A DNA stretch of 64,000 nucleotides from Granulicella arctica (GCF_025685605.1 NZ_JAGTUT010000001.1:1302001-1366000), one strand, 5' to 3'. Counted from the stretch's first letter, positions 45,867 through 57,952 are shown. Notes: a model not told the origin generated them from the letters alone. Program-made: numbers and translations.

Positions 45867-46832
45867 ATGTTTTATTTCTCAAAGGTCTTCCATGTCGCAC
45901 TGTTCGCCGCTTGCTCGATCTGCGTTTACGCGCAGGATCCTCAGCAAATCCCTGCTCAGACAGTGCATCTATCTGATCGGGCGATCGACGTGGTCCATGT
46001 GGCCGGTCTCATGGAGGTCAGGCCCGACATTAAAGGAAGTCTCCTAATCACCCCGGATACTATCGTCTTCTCGAATGGGACAGTCCGAGCCACCATTCCA
46101 AGAAGCCGAATTCTGAACGTCTTCGTCGGCGATCAACGAACCGAGCCCTGGGGTACCACCGGCAAGGTTGTTCGCAAGGTTATCCCTTATGGGGGCGGAG
46201 CAGCGCTTGGGGCTATCACCAACGGCCAAGTTGATCTGCTCACCGTCGAGTCTCTCGATGAGCACGATGGTTATCATGGAGTCGTTTTCGCAGTGCCTTT
46301 CCAAAAAGCCAACGCGATCCGGGAGCAGCTGACCGCGTCTCTTGTTCCTCTAGTAAAGCATCCGACACCCTCTTGTTCTGAGGGTGCGTCAACCCCAAAG
46401 TCTGTTCTGCTTGCCCCGATTTTAGTCAGCGGGATAGAGCTACCGAGTGAGTATCGCATTCTGCTCTATGAGCAACTCTTCAAGCAGCTAAAGTCACACA
46501 ATTCGAGCGACAGCTTTCTGCGGACAGGCGATCTCTCCTCCGGTCCCGGCTGTACAGAACTGACACTACGCGTAACCGTTACTGCTTTTAAGAAAGGCAA
46601 TCGTGCCGTGCGAGCATCGACTGGTCCACTGGGAATGTTCCTCGGCACAACTTCTCTCGCCTTCGATATCAATCTCCGCGATATAAATGAAAAAACCATC
46701 TTCGATGTACAGATGAAGAAGAGTGATCGGAGTGACTCCGACAGCCTTGGGCTCGCTGATAGCATCGCGAAGTCAGTCGCAAAGCGAATGGACAAAGAGA
46801 TGCAGAAGCACGAAGCTAAGTCGGCCGTCTGA
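45867..46832 (+). CDS. Secreted hypothetical protein, first gene of the efflux cluster
   Basis: 321 residues from ATG 45867, with AAGGAG eight bases upstream; the frame is open back to 45423 only because it lies opposite the tetR gene. A signal peptide (VFHVALFAACSICVYA) precedes a mainly beta N-terminal half (LLITPDTIVFSNGTVRATIP, GTTGKVVRKVIPYGGGAALG) and a C-terminal half like DUF4410 proteins (SVLLAPILVSGIELP, ELTLRVTVTAFKKGNRAVR). It may be an outer-membrane or periplasmic accessory. It is 58 bases before the adaptor gene and probably in the same transcript. Confidence 0.6.
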   Translation: MFYFSKVFHVALFAACSICVYAQDPQQIPAQTVHLSDRAIDVVHVAGLMEVRPDIKGSLLITPDTIVFSNGTVRATIPRSRILNVFVGDQRTEPWGTTGKVVRKVIPYGGGAALGAITNGQVDLLTVESLDEHDGYHGVVFAVPFQKANAIREQLTASLVPLVKHPTPSCSEGASTPKSVLLAPILVSGIELPSEYRILLYEQLFKQLKSHNSSDSFLRTGDLSSGPGCTELTLRVTVTAFKKGNRAVRASTGPLGMFLGTTSLAFDINLRDINEKTIFDVQMKKSDRSDSDSLGLADSIAKSVAKRMDKEMQKHEAKSAV

Positions 46833-46890
46833 ACGGATCAGAATTCTTGCCTGACAATGAGCAGTATCAGAATCACCACGAGGAAGAACG

Positions 46891-48174
46891 ATGGAACACA
46901 GCGATACCACGACGAGCGAGTTTGATTCCTCACAGCCGCAACTATCCGACCCCGGCCAGTCGCGAACAACTACTCCGGTGCCAAGCACTCGGAGACGTCG
47001 TATCGTGACATGGCTACTGGTGCTGATCGTACTTGTCGTCGTGAGCGCCGCCGTGGTCAGCGGCGTCAGGAAAGGGAAAGCCGATGCTGCAAACAAGGTC
47101 GAACCTCCTCAGGTCGCCACCATCAAGACAGCTACGGCACGCCTCGGTCCGATCGGCTATTACGTCCAGGCCCTTGGCACCGTAACCCCGCTGGCTACTG
47201 TCAATCTTTACAGCCAGGTCAGTGGCCGCGTCATGGCGGTCAACTATGTCGAAGGGCAGATGGTGCATCGTGGCGATTCGCTAATCGAAGTCGACCCTCG
47301 CCCATACGAAGCGCAGTTGAAAGAAGCACAGGGCACGCTGCAGCGTGATCGAGGCGTGCTGGCGCAGGCAGAGATGGATCTTGTGCGCTACAAGGATGCG
47401 TCTGATCAGCAGGCGATCTCCCGGCAGACGTACGAGGACCAGGTCCAATTAGTCGAGCAGAGCCGCGGCACAGTTCAGAACGATGTCGGACAGGTTGAGT
47501 ACGCCCAGGTCCAATTGAGCTATTGCCACCTGTCCTCTCCTATCAATGGACGTGTGGGACTTCGCCTGGTCGATCCCGGCAATGTCATATTTTCCGGCGG
47601 TTCAAACCCACTGGTCGTCGTCACTCAACTGGAGCCGATCACGGTCGTCTTCAATGTAGCGGAAGACGATCTGGATCAGGTGCGAAGCCAGATTCTGCAT
47701 CGTAGTGCGCTCGCGGTCGATGTCTTTGATCGTTCGCAGCAGACAAAGATCGCATCTGGCAAATTGCTTACATTCGACAACCAGATTGACACGACGACTG
47801 GCACGGTACGTTTCAGGGGCCAGTTTGCCAATACCGATCTGCGACTCTATCCGAATCAATTTGTGAACGCCCGGTTGCTGGTCAAGACACTGCAGAACGC
47901 TGTGCTTGTTCCGACCGCCGCTGTACAGCGCAATGGCACACAGGCCTTCGTTTACATCGTCTCCGGCAATACCGTGAAGATTCGGAACATTGTGGAACTG
48001 ACAAATGAAAATCAGGTTGCGGCCGTGACCGGGCTCAACCCTGGTGAAGTTGTGCCTACCACCGGCTTCGACAAGTTGCAAGACGGGTCTGCAGTCAAAG
48101 TTGAAAGCGCTCCTGCGCGGGAACAAGCAGCTAACCTAGAGGCTCAGGGCGGTCAGTCCGGGGGCAGCCGATGA
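46891..48174 (+). CDS. mdtA: RND efflux adaptor subunit, MdtA type
   Basis: 427 residues. One N-terminal membrane anchor ([21 protein letters not shown], residues ~38-58) replaces the lipobox. Then barrel-sandwich ([20 protein letters not shown]), [21 protein letters not shown], an alpha-hairpin, [20 protein letters not shown], and the beta-barrel ([31 protein letters not shown]). These features fit MdtA, partner of the MdtB-MdtC pump pair. GAGGAAG precedes the ATG; the stop overlaps the start of the next gene (ATGA). Confidence 0.93.
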   Translation: MEHSDTTTSEFDSSQPQLSDPGQSRTTTPVPSTRRRRIVTWLLVLIVLVVVSAAVVSGVRKGKADAANKVEPPQVATIKTATARLGPIGYYVQALGTVTPLATVNLYSQVSGRVMAVNYVEGQMVHRGDSLIEVDPRPYEAQLKEAQGTLQRDRGVLAQAEMDLVRYKDASDQQAISRQTYEDQVQLVEQSRGTVQNDVGQVEYAQVQLSYCHLSSPINGRVGLRLVDPGNVIFSGGSNPLVVVTQLEPITVVFNVAEDDLDQVRSQILHRSALAVDVFDRSQQTKIASGKLLTFDNQIDTTTGTVRFRGQFANTDLRLYPNQFVNARLLVKTLQNAVLVPTAAVQRNGTQAFVYIVSGNTVKIRNIVELTNENQVAAVTGLNPGEVVPTTGFDKLQDGSAVKVESAPAREQAANLEAQGGQSGGSR

Positions 48175-51100
48175 ACCCCTCAAGGATCTTCATCCTTCGG
48201 CCGATCGCCACAATTCTCCTCATGGCGGCGATCCTTATCATCGGTCTCGTTGCGTATACAACCTTACCGATCTCTGCGCTTCCCGAGGCTGACTATCCGA
48301 CAATCCAGGTACTGACCTTCTACCCAGGTGCCAGCCCGCAGGTAATGAGTTCCGCCGTGACGGCTCCGCTTGAGCGCCAGTTCGGCCAGGTCGCCGGACT
48401 CACGCAGATGACCTCGACTAGTTCCGACGGAAGTTCGGTCATTGTGCTGCAGTTTGCACTCGATCTCAATATCGATGTAGCAGAGCAGGAAGTGCAGGCC
48501 GCGATCAACGCCGCACAGGGATATCTGCCCACCGATCTTCCCGTGCCGCCGGTGTATAGCAAATCCAACCCCGCCGACGCGCCGATCCTTACCCTTGCAC
48601 TTACCTCGAAGACCTTGCCGCTCTCAAAGGTCGAAGACCTGGTTGACTCGCGGCTCGCTCCCAAGATTTCGCAGTTAAGTGGCGTCGGCCTGGTCACAAT
48701 CAGCGGCGGTCAAAAACCCGCTGTACGCATACAGGCTAATCCTGTAGCGCTGTCATCATACGGCATTAATCTTGAAGATCTCCGCAGTGCGCTCACCAGC
48801 ACCACCGCCAATACGGCGAAGGGCAGCTTCGATGGGCCAGCACAAAACTTCCAGATCAACGCCAACGATCAATTGCTCTCGGGCGATGGCTATCGCGATG
48901 TCGTTGTAGCTTACAAGAACGGCGCGCCGGTGATGTTAACGGATGTCGCAAAGATCCAGGACGGGATCGAAAACTCGAAGCTCGCCGGTTGGATGAATCA
49001 GACGCCAGCAGTCATCCTCAACATTCAGCGTCAACCTGGTGCCAACACGATTGCCGTCGTTGATTCGGTTGAGAAGCTCCTTCCAAAACTTCAGGCTGGT
49101 CTCCCAACTTCGATCAAGCTGACGATCCTTACGGACCGGAGCAACACGATTCGCGCCTCAGTCTCGGACGTGGAATTTGAACTGATACTCACGGTCGGAT
49201 TAGTCGTGCTGGTTATCTTTGTCTTCCTGCGCAGCATGAAGGCAACACTCATCCCAGCCGTCGCCGTTCCACTATCGCTGGTTGGAAGCTTCTCGGTGAT
49301 GCATCTGCTCGGCTACAGCCTCAACAATCTCACGCTGATGGCCTTCACGATCTCGACCGGGTTCGTCGTGGACGACGCGATCGTGATGATCGAAAACATC
49401 TCGCGCTACCTTGAGGAGGGCATGGAACCGATGGAAGCAGCGCTCAAGGGCGCAGAGCAGATCGGCTTCACCATCATCTCGCTAACTGTCTCACTCATCG
49501 CAGTACTTATCCCCCTCCTCTTTATGGGAGACGTCGTAGGGCGTCTATTTCGCGAGTTTGCCGTTACCCTAAGCGTAACAATTTTGATCTCGGCAGTCGT
49601 CTCACTCACGCTGACACCGATGATGAGCGCTCGTCTTCTTAAGCACACGCCGGAGGATCAGCAGAACCATTTTTACCAATGGACCGAAGATCGGTTCAAG
49701 GGCATTATTGCCGCCTACGGTCGCACTCTGAAATGGGTGCTGCAATATGAAACCGTCACACTTCTGGTCGCAGCCGCACTGTTGGCCCTGACGATCTTCC
49801 AATATATCGAGATCCCCAAGGGATTTTTTCCGGCGCAAGATACAGGCATAATTCAGGGCATCACCCAGGCTCCTGAATCCATCTCGTTCCCGGCCATGTC
49901 GCACAAGCAACAGCAGCTGGCAGAGGTCATCCTCAAAGACCCGGCAGTCTCAAGTCTCTCTTCGTTCATCGGAGCCGACGGTGTCAACACCACCCTGAAC
50001 AGTGGACGCATTCAGATCAATCTCAAGCCGGTTGCCGAACGTCATCTCACGGCGACTCAGGTAATTGACCGCCTGCAAAAACATCTCGATCAGGTTCCTG
50101 GGATACATCTTTACCTGCAGCCTGTACAGGACCTCACGGTGGATGATCGTGTGAGCCGGACGCAGTATCAGTACGCTCTCGAAGACGCAGATGCCACGGA
50201 GCTCGATGCAATGACTGCGAAGATGATGACGGAGCTACGCAAGCTGCCGCAGATCACCGAAGTCGCGACGGACCAACAGAACAACGGTCTTAGCGTGCAG
50301 CTGAATTATGACCGACCCACGGCTTCGCGGCTCAATATTACGCCCGATCAGATCGATTCCACCCTTTATGACGCATTCGGGCAGCGGCAGATCAGCACCC
50401 TCTACACGCAGTCGAATCAATACCACGTCATCCTTGAAACCCTTCCAGACTTCCAGAAAAGCCCGCAGAAGCTCAAGGATATTTACATTCAGGGCTCCAG
50501 CAAGTCCAACTCAGGTTCGACCGCACAAAGCACCTCCGGCCGCACGTCTTCTTCCTCGAATGGCACTGTGAGCACGCTCAGCCCTTCTTCGAATACAGGG
50601 CTGAGTTTATCTTCACCGATCAGCACCCTTGTCAATAACACGACCAGCACGACGGGAAACAGTACCGCTGTCTCTTCCGGCAGCACGGGCCTGGGGACTG
50701 CCAGCTCAAGCTCCAATACGCTCTCTTCCTCGACTCCAACTACGGCCCTTTCCTCATCAAGTCAAAGCTCGTCGAGCAATCAATCTGCCAGCGGGACCTC
50801 CGGTTCCGGGTCTTCCTCCAATTCGTCCGCCTCGCTGGCAACCCCCGTTCCGCTCTCGGCGATCAGCAGCTTTACAACAACGGCTTCGCCGCTGACGATC
50901 AGCCATCAGGGACAGTTTCCAGTGGTCACCATCTCGTTCAATGTCGCTTCGGGATACTCACTCAGTCAGGCAGTAGATGCTGTCGAGAAGACCAAAGACA
51001 GGTTGAAGATGCCAGCCAGTGTCGACGGGAGCCTGCAAGGAACGGCTGCTGCCTACAAGACCATCGGTGGCAATGAAGCATGGCTCATTCTGGCTGCCCT

Positions 51101-51620
51101 GGTAGCCGTTTACATCGTGTTGGGCGTGCTGTACGAGAGCTTTATTCATCCCATCACGATTCTCTCCACACTGCCATCCGCAGGTGTCGGTGCGCTGCTC
51201 GCACTTCGGCTCTTTCATCAAGACCTCGATGTGATCGCCATTATCGGCATCATCCTGCTCATCGGCATTGTGAAAAAGAACGGCATCATGATCGTCGACT
51301 TTGCGCTCGACGCCGAACGCAATCGCGGCATGAGCCCTGAGGAGGCAATCTTCGAGGCTTCGCTGCTGCGCTTTAGGCCCATTCTTATGACGACACTTTG
51401 CGCCCTCTTCGCGGGTATTCCCCTGGCCTTCGGCTCGGGCATTGGTTCGGAGCTGCGACGCCCTCTTGGTATCGCCATGGTGGGCGGCCTGCTGGTCAGT
51501 CAGGTTCTTACCCTGTACACCACACCCGTCATCTACGTCTTCTTCGACCGGCTTGCGCAACGTTTCGCTCGCACGCCGAAACATACGTTCACGAATCCCC
51601 ATCCGGCGGAGCAACCATGA
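48171..51620 (+). CDS. mdtB: RND efflux permease, MdtB type, with a Ser/Thr-rich insertion
   Basis: 1149 residues, about 110 longer than its neighbour. N-terminal [21 protein letters not shown]4 relay pair in [15 protein letters not shown], and C-terminal [19 protein letters not shown] are canonical for the MdtBC branch. Residues ~775-888 (50494-50837), in the porter region where the sister pump has a short loop before its VPLQAF segment, are nearly all Ser, Thr, Gly and Asn ([20 protein letters not shown] and similar) and end at VPLSAISS. The rest of the pump is intact, so it may be functional with an exposed linker. Part of an operon with overlapping ATGA ends. Confidence 0.93.
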   Translation: MNPSRIFILRPIATILLMAAILIIGLVAYTTLPISALPEADYPTIQVLTFYPGASPQVMSSAVTAPLERQFGQVAGLTQMTSTSSDGSSVIVLQFALDLNIDVAEQEVQAAINAAQGYLPTDLPVPPVYSKSNPADAPILTLALTSKTLPLSKVEDLVDSRLAPKISQLSGVGLVTISGGQKPAVRIQANPVALSSYGINLEDLRSALTSTTANTAKGSFDGPAQNFQINANDQLLSGDGYRDVVVAYKNGAPVMLTDVAKIQDGIENSKLAGWMNQTPAVILNIQRQPGANTIAVVDSVEKLLPKLQAGLPTSIKLTILTDRSNTIRASVSDVEFELILTVGLVVLVIFVFLRSMKATLIPAVAVPLSLVGSFSVMHLLGYSLNNLTLMAFTISTGFVVDDAIVMIENISRYLEEGMEPMEAALKGAEQIGFTIISLTVSLIAVLIPLLFMGDVVGRLFREFAVTLSVTILISAVVSLTLTPMMSARLLKHTPEDQQNHFYQWTEDRFKGIIAAYGRTLKWVLQYETVTLLVAAALLALTIFQYIEIPKGFFPAQDTGIIQGITQAPESISFPAMSHKQQQLAEVILKDPAVSSLSSFIGADGVNTTLNSGRIQINLKPVAERHLTATQVIDRLQKHLDQVPGIHLYLQPVQDLTVDDRVSRTQYQYALEDADATELDAMTAKMMTELRKLPQITEVATDQQNNGLSVQLNYDRPTASRLNITPDQIDSTLYDAFGQRQISTLYTQSNQYHVILETLPDFQKSPQKLKDIYIQGSSKSNSGSTAQSTSGRTSSSSNGTVSTLSPSSNTGLSLSSPISTLVNNTTSTTGNSTAVSSGSTGLGTASSSSNTLSSSTPTTALSSSSQSSSSNQSASGTSGSGSSSNSSASLATPVPLSAISSFTTTASPLTISHQGQFPVVTISFNVASGYSLSQAVDAVEKTKDRLKMPASVDGSLQGTAAAYKTIGGNEAWLILAALVAVYIVLGVLYESFIHPITILSTLPSAGVGALLALRLFHQDLDVIAIIGIILLIGIVKKNGIMIVDFALDAERNRGMSPEEAIFEASLLRFRPILMTTLCALFAGIPLAFGSGIGSELRRPLGIAMVGGLLVSQVLTLYTTPVIYVFFDRLAQRFARTPKHTFTNPHPAEQP

Positions 51621-54600
51621 ATCTCTCAGCTATCTTCATCAGGCGGCCGGTCGCCACAATTCTGATGGTCATCGCGATTACTCTTGCCGGAGCCATCGCC
51701 TTCAAGGCCCTGCCGGTCGCGTCACTCCCGCAAGTAGACTTTGCGACCATCACCGTGGCAGCTACTCTTCCCGGCGCCAGCCCCGAGGTGATGGCTTCGT
51801 CAGTAGCGACACCCCTTGAGCGTCAGTTCGGCCATATCGCCGGCGTCACACAGATGACCTCCTCAAGCACTCTCGGCACCACAGGGATCACACTGCAGTT
51901 TGACTACAGCCGTGATGTCGATGGCGCAGCGCGCGACGTGCAGGCTGCCATCAATGCCGCCCGCACCTACCTGCCTTCGAATCTCCCCTCGAACCCGACC
52001 TACAGGAAAGTCAACTCTTCCGCTTTCCCTGCCGCCGTACTTTACATGACCTCGCCCATTCATACCAAGGGCGAATTGTTCGACACCGCCGCCTCCATCG
52101 TTCAGCAAAAGCTCTCCCAGCTTTCTGGCGTCGGGCAGGTCCAGGTCGTCGGAGGTTCGCTGCCCGCGGTCCGAATTGATCTCAATCCGCAGCAGCTCAA
52201 CAGCTATGGCATTGGCACTACCGATGTCGCGCGGACTCTATCACTGCAGAACTCGAATCGTCCCAAGGGTCAAATCAGCGACGACTTCATCACGGCCGAT
52301 ATCAACGCCAACGATCAGATCATGAAGGCTAAGGACTACGCCCCGCTCGTCATTGGTACTAACACCAGCACGGGCGCAATCGTACATCTGAGCGATGTAG
52401 CGCAACTCTCTGACTCCACCCAGACCACACGTTCCGCAGGCTATGCGAACAGCCAACCTTGCGTGGTCCTCCTCGTCTATAGGCTTCCCAACGCGAACGT
52501 TATCAAGGTCGTGGACAGTATCAAGAAGGCGCTTCCGGGTATCAGCGCGTCCATCCCCGTCGCCGACAAACTCGAGATCGCCATCGACACCACGACTACC
52601 ATCCGCGCCTCCGTCAAGGATGTTGAGACCACCATGGTTCTCTCCATCATCCTTGTCGTGGCAGTGGTCTTCATCTTTCTTCGCAGCCCCCAAGCCACGC
52701 TCATTCCAGCAGTGGCTGTCACGACATCGCTCATCGGCACCTTCGCGGGAATGTACCTTCTTGGCTATAGTGTCAACAATTTATCTCTCATGGCGCTCAC
52801 CGTCTCTACCGGCTTTGTCGTGGATGACGCCATCGTCGTCATGGAGAACATTACACGCTTCATCGAAATGGGCTACTCCCCGTGGGAGGCATCGCTTAAG
52901 GGTGCACAAGAGGTCAGCTTCACCGTGCTCTCGATGAGTCTCTCTCTCATTGCCGTCTTCGTGCCTCTCCTATTCATGGGTGGTCTCATAGGGCGCCTCT
53001 TTCATGAGTTCTCGATGACTCTCTGCATCTCGATCGCGGTGTCGATGGTCATCTCTCTTACCGTGACTCCAATGATGTGTGTCTATCTATTGAAGCCGGC
53101 GGGCCCGGAGCAGCATGGCCGCTTCTATCGCATCAGCGAGGGCGCATTCACCGCGCTCCTTAGCGGGTATCGACGATCGCTTACCTGGACACTCAAGCAT
53201 CCGATCTTGGTCATCCTCAGCCTCGTTGCGACGCTTGCCCTCAATGTGCTTCTACTGATCTACGTCCCCAAGGGACTCTTCCCAATGCAGGACACTAGCC
53301 TCATCTTCGGCGGTCTCCAAGGCTCCCAGGACTCATCATTTCCCTCCATGCGAGACTCCTTACTGGATGTGCAGCGCATCATCGGTGCTGACCCGGCCGT
53401 GCGTACCGTAGCGGGCTTTACAGGTGGTGGCGGGGGTGCCAGCAACAGCGCATTCGTCTTCCTCTCGCTCAAGCCCAAGAATCAGCGCGATGCCACTGCA
53501 GGCCAGGTCGTCGATCGACTTCGCCCCAAACTCGCCGCACTGACGGGAGCTTCAACATTTCTACAGGCCGCACAGGATATTGGCGTTGGCGGGCGTCAGA
53601 GTAACGCTCAGTACCAGTACCAGCTCTCAGGCGATACAGTCGACGATCTCGGCACCTGGGGCCCATTGCTGTACAAGCAGATGCTGAAGATGCCGCAGCT
53701 CAAAGATGTCACCACCGATCAGCAGAACGGTGGCCTCCAGATGCTGTTGAACTATGATCGCGCTACGGCCTCGCGCTTCGGCATTACGCCGCAACTGATC
53801 GATCAGTCACTCTTCTACGAGTTCGGTGAAGCCCCGGTGTCGACCATCTACACCTCGCTGAACCAGTACTACGTCGTTATGGAGGCTGCGCCGCAATTCT
53901 ACCGCGATCCAACCACTCTCAACTCCACCTACATCCACTCGTCGGGACCGAAGTCCGTACCGCTGCAGGCCTTCACGAAAGCCCACGCAGCAACGTCTCC
54001 GCTCGCAGTAAATCACTCATCGTTCTTCCCCTCGGTGACGATCTCCTTCAATCTCGCCCCTAGCACCTCACTTGGCCAGGCGACCACGGACATCAACCAG
54101 ATGCAGCAGCGAATCGGAACACCGCCTTCAGTGCGCAGCCAGTTCGCCGGAACAGCCCAGGCATTCCTAGCATCCTTGTCGACCGAGCCGATGTTGGTCA
54201 TTGCAGCGCTGCTCTCCATCTACATCGTCCTCGGCGTGCTGTACGAGAGCTTCATTCATCCCATCACCATTCTCACCACGCTGCCGTCCGCAGGCGTAGG
54301 CGCGATCTTCGCACTGCTAATCTTTCATAGCGAATTCGATGTTATCTCCGTCATCGGTATCTTCCTGCTGATAGGCATCGTCAAGAAGAACGCGATTCTA
54401 ATGATTGACTTCGCCCTTCTCGCAGAACGGGAACAGGGTATGAGCACCGAAGACTCGATCTTCGAAGCCGCCATGCTGCGCTTCCGGCCCATTCTGATGA
54501 CCACCCTTGCGGCATTCTTCGGAGCGCTCCCGCTTGCCCTTGGTACCGGCACCGGTTCGGAGTTGCGCCGGCCTCTGGGTATCGCGATCTGCGGCGGACT

Positions 54601-54745
54601 CCTCTTCAGTCAAGTGCTGACGCTCTACACAACGCCCGTTATCTACCTCTACTTCGATCGTTTCAGCCAGTGGATGAGGCGTCGGCGCGGCATCAGGAAC
54701 CCAGGCATCCCAAACCCTATAATTGCTAACCATCCAGCCAGTTAG
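51617..54745 (+). CDS. mdtC: RND efflux permease, MdtC type
   Basis: 1042 residues starting at ATG 51617 inside the mdtB stop (ATGA); a frame opening at 51398 lies within mdt[22 protein letters not shown]4 pair in [24 protein letters not shown], and [19 protein letters not shown] are all present. The domain containing the insertion in mdtB is normal here ([15 protein letters not shown]). MdtB and MdtC form a heterotrimer in enterobacteria; the tandem pair suggests the same here. Confidence 0.94.
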   Translation: MNLSAIFIRRPVATILMVIAITLAGAIAFKALPVASLPQVDFATITVAATLPGASPEVMASSVATPLERQFGHIAGVTQMTSSSTLGTTGITLQFDYSRDVDGAARDVQAAINAARTYLPSNLPSNPTYRKVNSSAFPAAVLYMTSPIHTKGELFDTAASIVQQKLSQLSGVGQVQVVGGSLPAVRIDLNPQQLNSYGIGTTDVARTLSLQNSNRPKGQISDDFITADINANDQIMKAKDYAPLVIGTNTSTGAIVHLSDVAQLSDSTQTTRSAGYANSQPCVVLLVYRLPNANVIKVVDSIKKALPGISASIPVADKLEIAIDTTTTIRASVKDVETTMVLSIILVVAVVFIFLRSPQATLIPAVAVTTSLIGTFAGMYLLGYSVNNLSLMALTVSTGFVVDDAIVVMENITRFIEMGYSPWEASLKGAQEVSFTVLSMSLSLIAVFVPLLFMGGLIGRLFHEFSMTLCISIAVSMVISLTVTPMMCVYLLKPAGPEQHGRFYRISEGAFTALLSGYRRSLTWTLKHPILVILSLVATLALNVLLLIYVPKGLFPMQDTSLIFGGLQGSQDSSFPSMRDSLLDVQRIIGADPAVRTVAGFTGGGGGASNSAFVFLSLKPKNQRDATAGQVVDRLRPKLAALTGASTFLQAAQDIGVGGRQSNAQYQYQLSGDTVDDLGTWGPLLYKQMLKMPQLKDVTTDQQNGGLQMLLNYDRATASRFGITPQLIDQSLFYEFGEAPVSTIYTSLNQYYVVMEAAPQFYRDPTTLNSTYIHSSGPKSVPLQAFTKAHAATSPLAVNHSSFFPSVTISFNLAPSTSLGQATTDINQMQQRIGTPPSVRSQFAGTAQAFLASLSTEPMLVIAALLSIYIVLGVLYESFIHPITILTTLPSAGVGAIFALLIFHSEFDVISVIGIFLLIGIVKKNAILMIDFALLAEREQGMSTEDSIFEAAMLRFRPILMTTLAAFFGALPLALGTGTGSELRRPLGIAICGGLLFSQVLTLYTTPVIYLYFDRFSQWMRRRRGIRNPGIPNPIIANHPAS

Positions 54746-54754
54746 GAAGCCAGT

Positions 54755-56260
54755 ATGAGAGTCAAAAAGACACACAGACAAGATGTTCAAACACTCCCCT
54801 CCATGGCCATGCTGGCGATCGCGGCATGGATGCTGCTTCTTGAGGGATGTGTCGTCGGCCCACGCTATGTGGCCCCCGTCACCCAGGCGTCCCCAGCCTA
54901 CAAAGAAACCTTGCCACAGCTATCGTCCGACGGCACTCCGTGGATTCCCGCCACACCCCAGGACACGACCCTGAGGGGCAACTGGTGGGAGCTTTATCAG
55001 GAGCCGGAACTCAATGCGTTGGAAGAAAAGCTCAACACCTCGAACCAAAATATTGCGCAGTCCTTTCAGAACTTCATGGCCGCCCGTGCCCAGGTCAAAC
55101 AGGCGCGCGCTTCCTACTATCCAACTGTGAGCGTGGGCCCATCCTATACACGAGGCCGCACCTCCGGCGGCGAGGCAACGCAGATCGCCGGCATCAATCC
55201 AAATAGCAATGACTTCAGCTTGCCTTTCGATGTTTCATGGGAGCCGGACGTATGGGGCCGCATCCGCAACACCGTTCGCGAGTACGCCAACGCCGCCCAG
55301 GTAAGCGCCGCCGACCTCGCGAATGAACGTCTCAGCCAGCAGGCCAATCTGGCCGAATACTACTTCGAACTACGAGGTCAGGACGCCCTCATCGCCCTTT
55401 ACGGAAGAACCGTCGCAGCCTATCGCGAGAATCTGAAACTGACCCAGGTACGCAGTCGAACTGGTGTGGATACAGAGCAATCGGTCGCCGAAGCGGAACT
55501 GAACCTCAAGAGCGCCATAGCCTCGACCACGAATCTCCGAATCGCCCGTGCGCAGTACGAACACGCGATCGCCCTTCTCACAGGCCAGGCTGCGTCCTCC
55601 TTTTCGATGCCCACACGTTCGCTCGAGACGGCCATTCCGGCGATTCCGCTCGGCGTCCCTTCGCAGATTCTGCAACGCCGGCCCGACATCGCAGCCGCCG
55701 AAAGGAGCATGGCCCAGGCCAACGCCCTCATCGGCGTCGAGACGGCGGCCTATTATCCAACCTTCAACATCGGTGGCGACGTCGGCTTGCAGAGCGCCAC
55801 GATTGGCAAGCTGTTTACCTGGCCAAGCCGCTTCTTTTCAGTTGGCCCCTCGGCGTCTGAAACACTCTTTGATGGCGGCCTCCGTCGAGGGCTCCTCAAT
55901 CAGTACAAGGCGCAGTATGAGGCCAATGCCGCCTCATATCGGCAGACCGTGCTTACTGCCTTTCAACAAGCCGAAGACTACCTCGCAGCCGCACGACTCC
56001 TGGGTCAACAGAGGAAAGAGCAGCAGGACGCCGTCGTGGCCGCACAGCGTTACTACGCCCTCTCCAACGTTCGCTACAAGACCGGCGTCGACACGTACCT
56101 CAATGTCTTCACCGCGGAGACAAGTCTCCTCAGCAATCAGCAGACAGGCATCAATATCTACGTCCAGCAACTCACTAGCACAGTGCAGCTGATCGAGGCA
56201 CTCGGCGGCGGTTGGGACAACTCGCAACTTCCGTCAGAAAAGGCAGTCGCAGCAAAATAA
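54755..56260 (+). CDS. Outer-membrane efflux factor, NodT family lipoprotein
   Basis: 501 residues with signal and lipobox (MLLLEGC, Cys near 32) followed by VVGPRYVAP. Two OEP halves; the inter-repeat IPLGVPSQILQRRPDIAAAE is a family signature, and the second half has YPTFNIGGDVGLQS and TGVDTYLNVFTAETSLL. Ten bases separate it from mdtC with TAGGAAG upstream of its ATG. With the adaptor and two pumps it completes an envelope-spanning exporter. The last 10 residues are charged and variable. Confidence 0.92.
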   Translation: MRVKKTHRQDVQTLPSMAMLAIAAWMLLLEGCVVGPRYVAPVTQASPAYKETLPQLSSDGTPWIPATPQDTTLRGNWWELYQEPELNALEEKLNTSNQNIAQSFQNFMAARAQVKQARASYYPTVSVGPSYTRGRTSGGEATQIAGINPNSNDFSLPFDVSWEPDVWGRIRNTVREYANAAQVSAADLANERLSQQANLAEYYFELRGQDALIALYGRTVAAYRENLKLTQVRSRTGVDTEQSVAEAELNLKSAIASTTNLRIARAQYEHAIALLTGQAASSFSMPTRSLETAIPAIPLGVPSQILQRRPDIAAAERSMAQANALIGVETAAYYPTFNIGGDVGLQSATIGKLFTWPSRFFSVGPSASETLFDGGLRRGLLNQYKAQYEANAASYRQTVLTAFQQAEDYLAAARLLGQQRKEQQDAVVAAQRYYALSNVRYKTGVDTYLNVFTAETSLLSNQQTGINIYVQQLTSTVQLIEALGGGWDNSQLPSEKAVAAK

Positions 56261-57175
56261 TCGAATAGCCAAACAGAAATGCTATGGACCTTGACCGCAG
56301 CAACCTGATCCGTGCCAAAATCGTCACCCATCCTCAACGAGTGACAAATCACCAATGCGCTCACGAGCGAAGAAAGATGCGAGTTCCTAAGAGATTGGAG
56401 ACCGCCAGTACCGTGGGTACCGCCCACACTGTGCCCTAGAAGAGTGTCAACGGCGGCAGAGGCGCTTCCGCAACCGGGTCAAGGAGATGAGGGCCGTTAC
56501 CATTGAGCTTCGCGATCTTCCACGCTTTCATCCCCTCTGCAGGATAGTTTCGTACGAGATCGACTGGTAGCTGCCCAGGACAGGAAACCCAACCAGCAGG
56601 CAATCGCAAGACGCAGAAGAGTTCGCACGGGTACTGTCGACTTATTGCATCCTTATGGATCTAAAGGCCTGCGGATGACACCTGCTAATCGGCTTCTTGG
56701 CAACGTCAGGAACAGCGGGCCCGACCTGTCGCGGAGAGCGGAGGGTGTGCGGAACGAACCCAATGTGATCTGCGCTGAAAAGCGATGGTACGGTTTACCG
56801 ACTATGCTACGAATTCTGAATGGAAAGCCGGAAACGATGGCTGCCAGCGAGACTATACAGACTCTAGAGGCTTCGCTAAGCCGTTCATTTTGTTTGTTTT
56901 ATGTTGATTCGAGGTTAGTTGCAAAGATATGGCGGTGGACGCAGTCCCGAGCGAACCCGTCTCTGGTTGCATCTCCCTGCTAACAGGGATTTTTACAGGG
57001 AATGACGCAAGAAAGAGGACTTCCTTGGGGCACCTTGGATCGTATCTCTCTATTGAGCAGCGGTTTAGTGACGTGAAGGCATTTGACGGAACAGGGAATG
57101 GATATCGGCGAACAGGGATTCACCTTCCCGTTGGTCAGATCTGTTCGGGCTACGCAGTTCTACAATTGCTCAGCA
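56261..57175. other. Long stretch without a supported gene
   Basis: Two plus-strand frames (56645-56983, 56929-57231) have no domain, signal or ribosome-binding site. CGGCTTCTTGGCAACGTCAG (56694-56713) resembles the left arm of the dyad repeat family and may be a ninth, decayed copy. No other structure is seen. Confidence 0.4.
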
Positions 57176-57866
57176 ATGAGAATCACGGTGGCTTCTCTCT
57201 GGAGGTATCCCGTCAAGAGTATGGGCGGTGAGGAATTGCCTTCCGCGCTCTAACGAGTCACGGCATCTTGGGAGATCGGGAATACGCGTTTGAGAGCACC
57301 GGTGCCCAGCGAGGATGCTCCGAGTCAGTGGGAGTGAACGACGGGACCTGCTCCGCTACCGTGCATCCACGGGAGATACTGGAGTCATAGTTGTGAGCCC
57401 AGCGGGTTCGGTTCTCTCGGTACACGATACAAACCTTCTCCATGACTTACCCACTCTGCATACCTTGACTTTGACCCGGTCCTCGCTTCCACAGACAGAC
57501 TGCCGTCCACTTGCTTTGATCTCAACGCAGACGATTCAGCACCTCTCGTCCGAGCTGGGCCACTTTCTTGCTGCACGTCGTTTTCGGGCAAACTTTTATC
57601 TTGATGCGCCTGCACCGTTTGCAGAAGACCGACTGGTAGGCAAAACGATCCGCCTGGGCTCGGATGCGGTCATTCGGCTCACCGAGCGGGATCCTCGTTG
57701 TCGTTTTATCACTCTCAACCCTGACAGTACCGAACCGTTCCCAGAGCTAATGTAGGTTCTCGACCGGCACCACCAAGGTCGCGCGGGCATCTATGCCGCG
57801 GTCGTCGAGACTGGAGTCGTTCGGCAGGGAGACGTTTGTCGCATTCTTTGCGCGGCCGCACGCTGA
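57176..57866 (+). pseudogene. MOSC-domain protein, two frameshifts and an in-frame amber
   Basis: ATG 57176 starts MRITVASLWRYPVKSMGGEE, the classic MOSC N-terminal motif. A one-base shift near 57250 leads to SHGILGDREYAF, another to RRDLLRYRASTGDTGV. The MOSC core follows (RRFRANFYLDAPAPFAEDRL, GKTIRLGSDAVIRLTERDPR, CRFITLNPD with the expected Cys). TAG at 57753-57755 interrupts the frame, which then continues RHHQGRAGIYAAVVETGVVR to TGA 57866. Intact relatives bind molybdenum or pyridoxal cofactors and use a cysteine sulfur. Not functional as it stands. Confidence 0.78.
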
Positions 57867-57912
57867 GCGGAGTACAGCTCTCATTTGCTTACGGCCTCCG
57901 AGACCAGTTCCG

Positions 57913-57952
57913 TTTTCTACACCGGGGGTTCAAATCCCCATTTGCCTCCATC
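57913..57952 (+). other. tRNA/tmRNA-like 3' fragment (possible attachment-site scar)
   Basis: CGGGGGTTCAAATCCCC (57923-57939) is a T-stem and T-loop with the invariant TTCAA, followed by an acceptor-like TTTGCCTCCA. No matching 5' part of a tRNA lies upstream, so only the 3' end is present, as left when an element integrates into a tRNA or tmRNA gene. It differs from the tRNA at the right edge. Confidence 0.4.

Noticed and set aside
50958..51614. Long minus-strand frame inside mdtB
   Set aside because: Antisense shadow of a conserved pump; composition follows from the coding strand.
55548..56192. Plus-strand frame of 214 residues inside the outer-membrane factor gene
   Set aside because: Shadow frame rich in Ser/Pro/Arg; the OEP protein is in another frame with full family motifs.
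56645..57231. Two plus-strand frames before the MOSC remnant
   Set aside because: Not protein-like and without start signals; the second overlaps the true MOSC start.
57913..57952. A complete tmRNA gene
   Set aside because: Only a T-arm and acceptor-like tail are present; no tag reading frame or 5' acceptor strand is found upstream.
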